DNA of 64,000 nt from Kribbella jiaozuonensis (GTDB lineage: Bacteria > Actinomycetota > Actinomycetes > Propionibacteriales > Kribbellaceae): contig NZ_SZPZ01000003.1 of assembly GCF_005233875.1 (NCBI RefSeq), forward strand, positions 676,489-740,488, in the 5' to 3' direction. Position numbers and translations under genes: made by a program. Below are positions 58,243 through 64,000 of the stretch, in pieces (position 1 is the first letter of the stretch; the number at the start of each line of letters is the position of its first letter). The notes under the pieces are model-generated. The model was not told the origin of the DNA and made no database searches. It saw nothing but the letters and a program-made list of their open reading frames with translations.

Positions 58243-61167
58243 GTGACAACATCACGCAGAGGGCGGGGGCTCCTGGCAGTCTCAGCCGTCTCCGCGGCCG
58301 CCGTCGTGCTGGCCATGACCGCCGGTGGCGCGGACGCCGCGCAGAAGCCGGGCGGCGCCGACGCCAAGAAGCCTGCCCAGGCCGACAAGCAGACGTCGGG
58401 CAAGGAGCGCAAGGGCAACTACGACGCCCGGACGCCGAACGCCAAGACCACCTACGCCCGCTCCGCCAAGGTGCAGGGCAAGGAGACGGCCGCGGCGAAG
58501 AAGTTCCGCGACTCGCTCGGCACCCAGGGCGTCGTCCAGGTCGACCCGAACACCGGCACCCCGGCGCAGGTCACCAAGCTGAACGGCTTCCTGACCGGCA
58601 AGAGCGGCAAGAAGGCCACCGACGTCGCGCTCGGGTACGTGAAGGCCCACCCTGAGATCTTCAAGCTCTCCGACGCGGACCTCGGCACGCTGAAGCTGCG
58701 CAAGGACTACGTCGACGATCTCGGTACCCACCACATCTTCTGGACCCAGGTGGTCGACGGTGTCGAGGTCTTCGGCAACGGCCTGAAGGCCAACGTCACC
58801 AAGAACGGCCAGCTGATCTCCGTGATGGGTTCGCCCGTCTCCGGTCTCACCGCGGCCGCGCAGGCGCGCTCCGCCGAGGCCGCGCCGAAGGTCTCCGCGG
58901 CCGACGCCCGCAGCACCGCGATCAAGGACGTCGGCGGTACGGCGAAGTCCGCGACCGCGACCACGTCCGGTGTGAACACCAAGTGGAGCAACGGCGACAC
59001 CGCCAAGCAGGTGTGGTTCCACACCGCCGACGGGCTGCAGAAGGGCTGGCTGACCTACACCAACTCCGGTGGCCAGAACATCTACAGCCACGTCGTCGAC
59101 GCCCAGACCGGCGCCACGCTCTACCGCAAGGACCTGGTCAGCGAGGGCAACGGCGACGCGCTGGTGCAGGACTACTACCCGGGCGCGGCCAAGGGCGGTA
59201 CGCAGCGCACCGAGAACCTGATCTACAACAAGTGGCTGCCGAAGAACGCGAAGACCCTCCTCGACGGTACGTCGGTCGCCGCGTTCGCCGACGTGAACGA
59301 CGACAACACGCCGAACCCGGGCGAGACCGTCAAGGTGCCGGGCACCAAGACCGGCTCGGAGTACAAGCTGACGACGTTCCAGAACGCCTCGTCGTTCTGC
59401 TCGGCCGCGTTCATCTGCACCTGGGACCCGGCGAAGCCGGACTCCTGGAAGACCAACATGAACCAGGACGTCACCAACGCGTTCTACCTGGCCAGCAACT
59501 ACCACGACTGGCTGGCGAAGCCGCCGATCAGCTTCACCCCGGCGGCCGGTTCGTTCGACGCCGCGGGCGGCGACCCGGTCATGCTGAACGCGCTGGACGG
59601 TGCCGCCACCGCCGCGAACGGCGGCCCGGACGCCAACCACATCGACAACGCGAACATGTCCACCCCGCCGGACGGCCAGTCGCCGACCATGCAGATGTAC
59701 CTGTGGCACTTCCCGGGTACGACGGATGCGCAGGAGGGCTACGTCCCGTCCAGCGGCGCGAACGACGCCAGCATCCTGTACCACGAGTACACCCACGGTC
59801 TGTCGAACCGCCTGGTCGTCGACGCCACCGGCAACTCGACGCTGAACAGCATCCAGGCCGGCTCGATGGGTGAGGCGTGGAGCGACTTCTACGCGATGGA
59901 CTACCTGGTCTCGCACGGCCTGGAGAAGGACACCACCGCTCCGGGTGAGGTCCTCGAGGGCCGGTACGTCTCGCACGGCGAGCTGTTCCGGACCCAGGCG
60001 ATCGACTGCCGCGTGAAGGCGGTCAGCGCGAACTGCATCCAGCCCGACGGTTCGAAGGGCGGCTACACGTACGCCGACTTCCCGACCATCGGTGGTTCGC
60101 CCGAGGTCCACGCCTCCGGCGAGGTCTGGGCGCAGACCCTCTGGGACCTGCGTGAGCGCTTCGGCCGTAGCTACGCGATGAGCATCATCACCCGCGCGAT
60201 GGAGCTGTCGCCGGCCGACCCGACGATGCTCGACATGCGTAACGCGATCGTCCAGGCCGACCTGGTCGCCAGCGGCGGCAAGAACGCCGACATCATCTGG
60301 ACCGTCTTCGCCAACCGCGGCATGGGCTGGTACGCCGGTGTCGTCGACGGCGGCGACGCGTTCCCGGCCGAGGACTTCCACAAGCCGCCGACGGGTGCGA
60401 CCACGACCCTGACCGGCACGGTGAAGGACAAGGACACCGGTGCTCCGGTGGCCGGCGCGCTGGTCTACGTCGGCGGCCACTCCTCCGGGTACGCCGGTGA
60501 CTACGCCGGTACGACCGATGCCAACGGCAACTACTCGATCACCGGTGTCGCACCGGGTACGTACCCGAAGCTCGTGATGTCCGCTCCGGGGTACGAACTG
60601 CTGGTCCAGCCGGCCACGGTCAAGGCCGGCGCCAAGGCGAACTTCACCCCGCGTCGCAACTGGGCCGCCTCCTCCGGCGGTGGCACGGTGACCGACTTCA
60701 ACGGTCCGGACTTCACGCCGCAGTGTGGCCCGGCGTTCGCCATCGACAACGCCCAGGGCACCGGCTGGGGCAGCACGACCGGCGACGACAACGGCACGCC
60801 GACCAACAAGATGGTCGAGAAGCACATCGACATCAAGCTGCCGTCGAAGGTCAACGTCAGCGGCTTCAACATCGACCCGTCCAACACCTGTGGTGACCCG
60901 GGCAGCTCTTCGACCGGTGGCTACCGGGTGGAGACCTCGGCCGACGGCACCACCTGGGCAGTCGCGGCGTCCGGCACCTTCGACGCCACGAACCGGGGCA
61001 AATACAACCTGGTCGCCCCGACCGGCAACGCAACCGGCATCCAGTACGTCCGGTTCGTGATGACCAGCCCGCAGGTCCCGGACTTCGAAACGAACTGCCC
61101 GGCCGGCGCCTTCGGCGGCTGCCAGTTCACCGACATGACCGAAATCCAGGTCTTCGGCAAGAAGTAA
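58243..61167 (+). CDS. Secreted M36 (fungalysin) metallopeptidase with C-terminal domains
   Basis: Exported zinc protease of 974 residues. A signal peptide (about 1-34) and an FTP-type propeptide precede the catalytic domain, with HEYTHGLSNRL (HExxH) near residue 512 and GEAWSDFYAMDY giving the third zinc ligand Glu. After the peptidase, a carboxypeptidase-regulatory-like beta domain (GTVKDKDTGAPVAGALVYV) and a discoidin-like domain (GYRVETSADGTTWAVAASG) form the C-terminus, probably for substrate binding. GTG at 58243 has TGGAGA seven bases upstream; an upstream GTG at 58201 lies inside the structured leader. Confidence 0.92.
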   Translation: MTTSRRGRGLLAVSAVSAAAVVLAMTAGGADAAQKPGGADAKKPAQADKQTSGKERKGNYDARTPNAKTTYARSAKVQGKETAAAKKFRDSLGTQGVVQVDPNTGTPAQVTKLNGFLTGKSGKKATDVALGYVKAHPEIFKLSDADLGTLKLRKDYVDDLGTHHIFWTQVVDGVEVFGNGLKANVTKNGQLISVMGSPVSGLTAAAQARSAEAAPKVSAADARSTAIKDVGGTAKSATATTSGVNTKWSNGDTAKQVWFHTADGLQKGWLTYTNSGGQNIYSHVVDAQTGATLYRKDLVSEGNGDALVQDYYPGAAKGGTQRTENLIYNKWLPKNAKTLLDGTSVAAFADVNDDNTPNPGETVKVPGTKTGSEYKLTTFQNASSFCSAAFICTWDPAKPDSWKTNMNQDVTNAFYLASNYHDWLAKPPISFTPAAGSFDAAGGDPVMLNALDGAATAANGGPDANHIDNANMSTPPDGQSPTMQMYLWHFPGTTDAQEGYVPSSGANDASILYHEYTHGLSNRLVVDATGNSTLNSIQAGSMGEAWSDFYAMDYLVSHGLEKDTTAPGEVLEGRYVSHGELFRTQAIDCRVKAVSANCIQPDGSKGGYTYADFPTIGGSPEVHASGEVWAQTLWDLRERFGRSYAMSIITRAMELSPADPTMLDMRNAIVQADLVASGGKNADIIWTVFANRGMGWYAGVVDGGDAFPAEDFHKPPTGATTTLTGTVKDKDTGAPVAGALVYVGGHSSGYAGDYAGTTDANGNYSITGVAPGTYPKLVMSAPGYELLVQPATVKAGAKANFTPRRNWAASSGGGTVTDFNGPDFTPQCGPAFAIDNAQGTGWGSTTGDDNGTPTNKMVEKHIDIKLPSKVNVSGFNIDPSNTCGDPGSSSTGGYRVETSADGTTWAVAASGTFDATNRGKYNLVAPTGNATGIQYVRFVMTSPQVPDFETNCPAGAFGGCQFTDMTEIQVFGKK

Positions 61168-61184
61168 AGCTCTAGAGCTGAACG

Positions 61185-61219
61185 AAGGGCCGGCCGAGCA
61201 TCTTGCTCGGCCGGCCTTT
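61185..61219 (+). terminator. Terminator after the M36 peptidase gene
   Basis: Stem of 13 strict pairs, GGCCGGCCGAGCA (61188-61200) and its complement (61204-61216), extended by A-T pairs on the outside, with a T run after it. Confidence 0.88.
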
Positions 61220-61245
61220 CTGTTGTCTGCCCCGCGCGCTTGCCT

Positions 61246-61400
61246 GCCCCCGCACGCTCCGCAGGCGCTGCCTTCGTCGCTGCGCTTCTCAGCGCACCCA
61301 CTCCGCGCGCCCCCACCCACCCCCCCGCTCATCGCGGTGCATCCCCTTCCGGCTACCGCCGGTTCTTCCGGCTACCGCCGGACCGTGCGCGCTGCCGCGC
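61246..61400 (-). repeat. Left arm of a long inverted repeat
   Basis: About 155 bases, nearly identical (about five differences) to the reverse complement of 63341-63493. It contains two copies of CCGGCTACCGCCGG and a C-rich tract. The arms bracket the SDR and PadR genes. Sequence from 61401 to about 61500 still resembles the other side but has diverged. No gene is seen between 61220 and 61614. Confidence 0.9.
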
Positions 61401-61560
61401 GAGTGACTACAGCGGGGTCAGCGGCGACCGCATCCGTCGAGTCGAGCCTGACGCGGTGCTACGCACGGCTCCTCCGTCGCCGCGCTACGCGCCGCTCCCA
61501 TCCGGAATAGGTCGCAGGCCGCAGATCTGATTCGTACCTACTGCTCGGAGCACATGCCGT

Positions 61561-61608
61561 GAGGAGCGCAGCGACGAAGGAAGCATCTGCGTAGCACGCG
61601 AGGGCTGG
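61561..61608 (+). repeat. Third, partial copy of the repeat element
   Basis: GAGGAGCGCAGCGACGAAGG and the following bases match one end of the right arm (63450-63493) with substitutions, in the same orientation, indicating a family of interspersed elements. Confidence 0.6.
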
Positions 61609-61614
61609 ATGCGT

Positions 61615-62445
61615 TTACAGCTTGATGCTGTTCAGGCCGACGGCGGTGGTTAGGGCGCGGTCTCTCAGGCCTGGTGGGAGTTTCGGGAGGATCGCGCCGA
61701 GGGTGCGGGCTTCGGCGATGGCGTATCGGCGGCGTGGACGGCGGGACTCGACTGCGCGGACGATGACCTCCGCAACCTTCTCCACCGGGCCCGGTTTGAA
61801 GCGGCCCATTGCCTTTTCGTAGGCGGCCAAGTGCGCCTGATACAACCCGACCCGGTCGCGATCGGCCTGCTGCATCGCGGCGTCCGCGGCCGCGCCCGCT
61901 CGCGCGAAGATCTCGGTCTCGGTCGTGCCCGGCTCGATCACCACCACCGGGATCTTCCAGGCGGCCAGTTCCAACCGCAGCGCGTTCGACAGCGCCTCGA
62001 GCCCAGCCTTGCTCGCGGACAGCGCGCCCAGCAAAGGCATCGCAACGCGTCCTGTAGCCGCACTCACATTCACGATCCGCCCATGGCCAGCACGCACCAA
62101 CGGCAGAAACTCTCGTACTACGGACGCCGGGCCCAGCGTGTTCACCTCGAGCTGGCGGCGCCACTCGTCGGCGGGGACCAGCTCCAGCGGCCCTTGCACG
62201 ATCACGCCCGCGTTGTTGATCACCGCCCACAGACCGTCCACCTCACCCGCGACCCGCTTGGCCGCCGCGGCGACGCTCTCCGGGTCGGCTACATCCAACG
62301 GCACCATCCGCACACCCGGTTCGAACTCGGCTGGTCCGCGCGCTCCGGCATACACGGTGAAACCCCGGCTCCGCAGCAGCCGGACCGTCGCCGTACCGAT
62401 GCCGCCGGTTGATCCGGTGACGAGAACCGCCCGTGTCTCAGTCAT
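61615..62445 (-). CDS. SDR-fold protein with degenerate active site
   Basis: Protein of 276 residues with a Rossmann fold: TGSTGGIG (10-17), NNAG (77-80), Asn102 and Lys146 are kept. At the catalytic positions, however, Tyr is Leu142 (GALSASK) and the Ser thirteen residues earlier is Ala129 (NVSAATG). Catalysis by the standard SDR mechanism is therefore doubtful, and it may bind NAD(P) as a sensor or use another residue. GAGGAG precedes the ATG at 62445. It is divergent from PadR and shares a promoter region full of operators. Confidence 0.85.
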   Translation of the reverse strand: MTETRAVLVTGSTGGIGTATVRLLRSRGFTVYAGARGPAEFEPGVRMVPLDVADPESVAAAAKRVAGEVDGLWAVINNAGVIVQGPLELVPADEWRRQLEVNTLGPASVVREFLPLVRAGHGRIVNVSAATGRVAMPLLGALSASKAGLEALSNALRLELAAWKIPVVVIEPGTTETEIFARAGAAADAAMQQADRDRVGLYQAHLAAYEKAMGRFKPGPVEKVAEVIVRAVESRRPRRRYAIAEARTLGAILPKLPPGLRDRALTTAVGLNSIKL

Positions 62446-62460
62446 ATGAACTCCTCGGAG

Positions 62461-62522
62461 ATGTTCTCTAGGACATGTCCCTAGGGACATATCTGAGCAT
62501 GCACATGTCCGTGGGGACATGT
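62461..62522. promoter_or_regulatory. Three PadR-type operators between SDR and PadR genes
   Basis: ATGTCCCTAGGGACAT (62475-62490) is a perfect palindrome. ACATGTCC...GGACATGT (62503-62522) is perfect in its arms with a four-base centre. A third, weaker copy is at 62461-62476. ATGTCC-N4-GGACAT is close to known PadR sites, so both genes are probably repressed by the PadR protein. Confidence 0.8.
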
Positions 62523-62553
62523 CAAGATGGCTGGACAACGAAGGAGGGTGGAC

Positions 62554-63123
62554 ATGTCACTGCGGCACGGGTTGCTCGGACTGCTCGCCGAAGGGCCGGC
62601 GAGTGGGTACGACCTGGCCGGACGGTTCACCGAGGTGCTCGGCTCGATCTGGCCGGCGCAGCACCCGAAGATCTACGCCGAGCTGAACAAGCTCGCGGCC
62701 GAGGGCCTGGTCGAGGTCGAGAGCGAGGGGCCGCGGCGGCGGAAGGCGTACCGGATCACCGATGCGGGCGTGGCGGAGGTGAAGCGCTGGCTGACCGAGG
62801 TCGACGTCGACCACACGATGCGGCTGCAGCCGCTGCTGCGCTCACTGTTCTTCTGGATGATGGAGACCGACGAGCTGCAGAGGCATCTGGAGGCGGAGGC
62901 CAGCTACTACCGCGAGCTCGCTGAGCAGTACCGCGACTATGCCGCCCGGAAGGATCGCGGGGAGTTCGGCTACAGCGAGCAGACGCAGTCGATGCGCGTG
63001 ACCATCGAAGCCGGGGTCCGCCTGTACTCCGCCCTCGCCGACTGGGCCGAGTGGGCGCAAACCGTTCCGCCTGCCAAGCAGTCGAAGCAGCATGGCGAGG
63101 GCACGGGTAGGAGCGGCACGTAG
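62554..63123 (+). CDS. PadR family transcriptional regulator
   Basis: Repressor of 189 residues. Residues 1-80 form the PadR winged helix: LRHGLLGLLAEGPASGYDL, then IYAELNKLAAEGLVEVE and RRRKAYRITDAG. The C-terminal half is the helical Vir_act_alpha_C type dimerisation domain (LRSLFFWMMETDELQRHLEAE). AAGGAGGG at 62541-62548 fixes the ATG at 62554. It is divergent from the degenerate SDR, its likely target. Confidence 0.92.
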   Translation: MSLRHGLLGLLAEGPASGYDLAGRFTEVLGSIWPAQHPKIYAELNKLAAEGLVEVESEGPRRRKAYRITDAGVAEVKRWLTEVDVDHTMRLQPLLRSLFFWMMETDELQRHLEAEASYYRELAEQYRDYAARKDRGEFGYSEQTQSMRVTIEAGVRLYSALADWAEWAQTVPPAKQSKQHGEGTGRSGT

Positions 63124-63180
63124 CTTGCCAACGGACGGACTCGGGCGTACCTGCGCGAGCCGAGCTCCCAGTCGGCGGAG

Positions 63181-63280
63181 GAGCTGGGGCCGCACGGCGG
63201 CGGGGGAGCTGGGGCCGCACGGCGGCGGGGGAGCTGGGGCCGCACGGCGGCGGGGGAGCTGGGGCCGCACGGCGGCGGGG
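63181..63280 (+). repeat. Four 25-base tandem repeats
   Basis: Four identical 25-base units start at 63181, 63206, 63231 and 63256, each beginning GAGCTGGGGCCGCACGG. No gene covers them. The region 63124-63605 holds only these repeats and the right inverted-repeat arm. Confidence 0.93.
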
Positions 63281-63340
63281 GAGCCGCGGGCCGGATCCGC
63301 GCGACGGGTGCGGTCCTGCCTGACCCCGGTGTGGTCACAC

Positions 63341-63493
63341 GCGCGGCAGCGCGCACGGTCCGGCGGTAGCCGGAAGAACCGGCGGTAGCCGGAAGGGGAT
63401 GCACCGCGATGAGCGGGGGGTGGGTGGGTGCGCGCGGAGTGGGTGCGCTGAGGAGCGGAGCGACGAAGGAAGCGCCTGCGGAGCGTGCGGGGG
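63341..63493 (+). repeat. Right arm of the long inverted repeat
   Basis: About 153 bases, the inverted counterpart of 61246-61400 at roughly 97 percent identity. It includes two GGCGGTAGCCGG units and ends with GAGCGACGAAGGAAGCGCC and a G run. Confidence 0.9.
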
Positions 63494-63605
63494 ATGCCCA
63501 CATACCATCACGCTCGTCCCGGATCGTGGACAACGGATAGTAAGTGTAGTGAGTTAGTCTAGTTTCGAGCGCGTGGATGCTGTCGCGTATCGGTGGCCGG
63601 CTCGC

Positions 63606-64000
63606 CTAGGTGGTCGGCGGGGCGGCTACCGAGCCGCGTTCTATCAGGGTTGGCGTGAGGGTGGTGCGGCGGACTCGGCGGTTGGTGTCAACAGCCGACG
63701 TGACGCGGGTGACGACGTGGGTGACCAGGTCGTCGAGGGGCCAGTGGAACGTCGACAGGGGTGGCGTGAGCAGCTGGGACAGCGGCTGGTCGTCGTAGCC
63801 GAGCAGGGACAGGTCGTCGGGGATGCGGAGGCCGAGCTCGCGGCTGGCGGCGTACACGCCGAAGGCCATCGAGTCGGCGAGCGCGAGGATGCCGGTCGGG
63901 CGGTTTGCGGTGGTCAGCAGCGTGCGGGCGACGTCGGTCGCGCCGGCCAGGTCGTGCGGGCATTGCAGCAGACGGATCTCCAGCCCGAGGTCGGCCGCCA
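63606..64000 (-). CDS. LacI family transcriptional regulator (C-terminal part, runs off the window)
   Basis: The last 130 residues of a LacI/GalR regulator; the DNA-binding domain lies beyond the window edge. RPTGILALADSMAFGVYAA and GLRIPDDLSLLGYDDQPLSQLLTPPLSTF are the standard sugar-binding-domain and dimer-interface motifs. The end, RRTTLTPTLIERGSVAAPP, is the usual C-terminal strand. Its effector and targets are unknown; palindromes of LacI type occur at the glycoside operon, but nothing ties them to this gene. Confidence 0.9.
   Translation of the reverse strand, partial: AADLGLEIRLLQCPHDLAGATDVARTLLTTANRPTGILALADSMAFGVYAASRELGLRIPDDLSLLGYDDQPLSQLLTPPLSTFHWPLDDLVTHVVTRVTSAVDTNRRVRRTTLTPTLIERGSVAAPPTT

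Noticed and set aside
58282..61332. 1016-residue open frame on the minus strand
   Set aside because: It is the antisense shadow of the M36 peptidase; the protein is Val/Arg/Gly-rich without any motif, while the plus strand has HExxH and a signal peptide.
61220..61530. Coding frames in the repeat region
   Set aside because: Overlapping frames in all phases with Pro/Arg-rich low complexity; the sequence is part of the inverted repeat.
63181..63280. CRISPR-like array
   Set aside because: The repeats are directly adjacent and identical with no spacers, so this is a simple tandem repeat.

Overview
The window is 64 kb of high-GC actinobacterial chromosome. Gene structure (ATGA and GTGA start-stop overlaps, many GTG starts, apparently leaderless promoters with a TANNNT -10 six or seven bases before the start codon), Tat-type and lipoprotein signals, and genes such as an EtfD-like ETF dehydrogenase and TIGR02983-type sigma factor all fit an actinomycete. 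The strong preference for GTACG-rich codons and the gene set suggest a Kribbella-like member of the Propionibacteriales, but that genus call is inference. There is one tRNA (Gly, CCC), no rRNA, no CRISPR array, no transposase and no prophage.

Layout. 0.2-4.3 kb: serine hydrolase, flavin-reductase-like protein, TetR regulator with its membrane protein, zinc alcohol dehydrogenase. 4.5-7.7 kb: sugar ABC transporter (binding protein and two permeases, no ATPase). 7.8-12.2 kb: unknown 541-residue protein, NHLRC2-like thioredoxin/NHL protein, two small membrane proteins. 12.2-16.1 kb: DUF4097 protein and a coupled operon of three related membrane proteins of unknown function. 16.4-19.8 kb: acyl-CoA dehydrogenase with a palindromic operator, histidine-phosphatase-like protein, EndoH-like GH18 enzyme. 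19.9-23.6 kb: SigE-family sigma factor and partner, anmK, P-loop kinase. 23.6-25.8 kb: a MerR regulator fused to sliding-clamp domains, coupled to an MFS exporter. 25.8-29.9 kb: GNAT, DJ-1/PfpI with MarR and double operator, polysaccharide lyase 8. 29.9-37.4 kb: fused membrane lipoprotein, SDR, ribbon-helix-helix/DUF4097 pair, lipoprotein, dcd. 37.5-44.6 kb: MarR, tRNA-Gly, secreted protein beside a two-component system, PhoD-type phosphatase with a discoidin-domain protein, LppX-like lipoprotein. 44.7-50.4 kb: etfD, GAF regulator, aldehyde dehydrogenase with DUF779. 50.4-56.5 kb: glycoside operon (binding protein, two permeases, YesL-like protein, GH116). 56.8-61.2 kb: secreted S53 and M36 peptidases. 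61.2-63.5 kb: SDR/PadR pair bracketed by a 97 percent identical inverted repeat. The window ends inside a LacI regulator.

How the genes work together. This looks like a soil saprotroph region: two sugar ABC systems that must borrow an ATPase (MsiK type) from elsewhere, secreted glycan- and protein-degrading enzymes, and a lipid-oxidation pair (acyl-CoA dehydrogenase and etfD) that appears to share one operator motif. Local regulators sit beside their targets, and several have clear palindromic operators over apparently leaderless promoters. The most unusual items are the MerR-clamp fusion with its exporter, the three-membrane-protein operon, a possible switch-like RNA leader before the M36 peptidase, and the inverted-repeat-bounded SDR/PadR segment.
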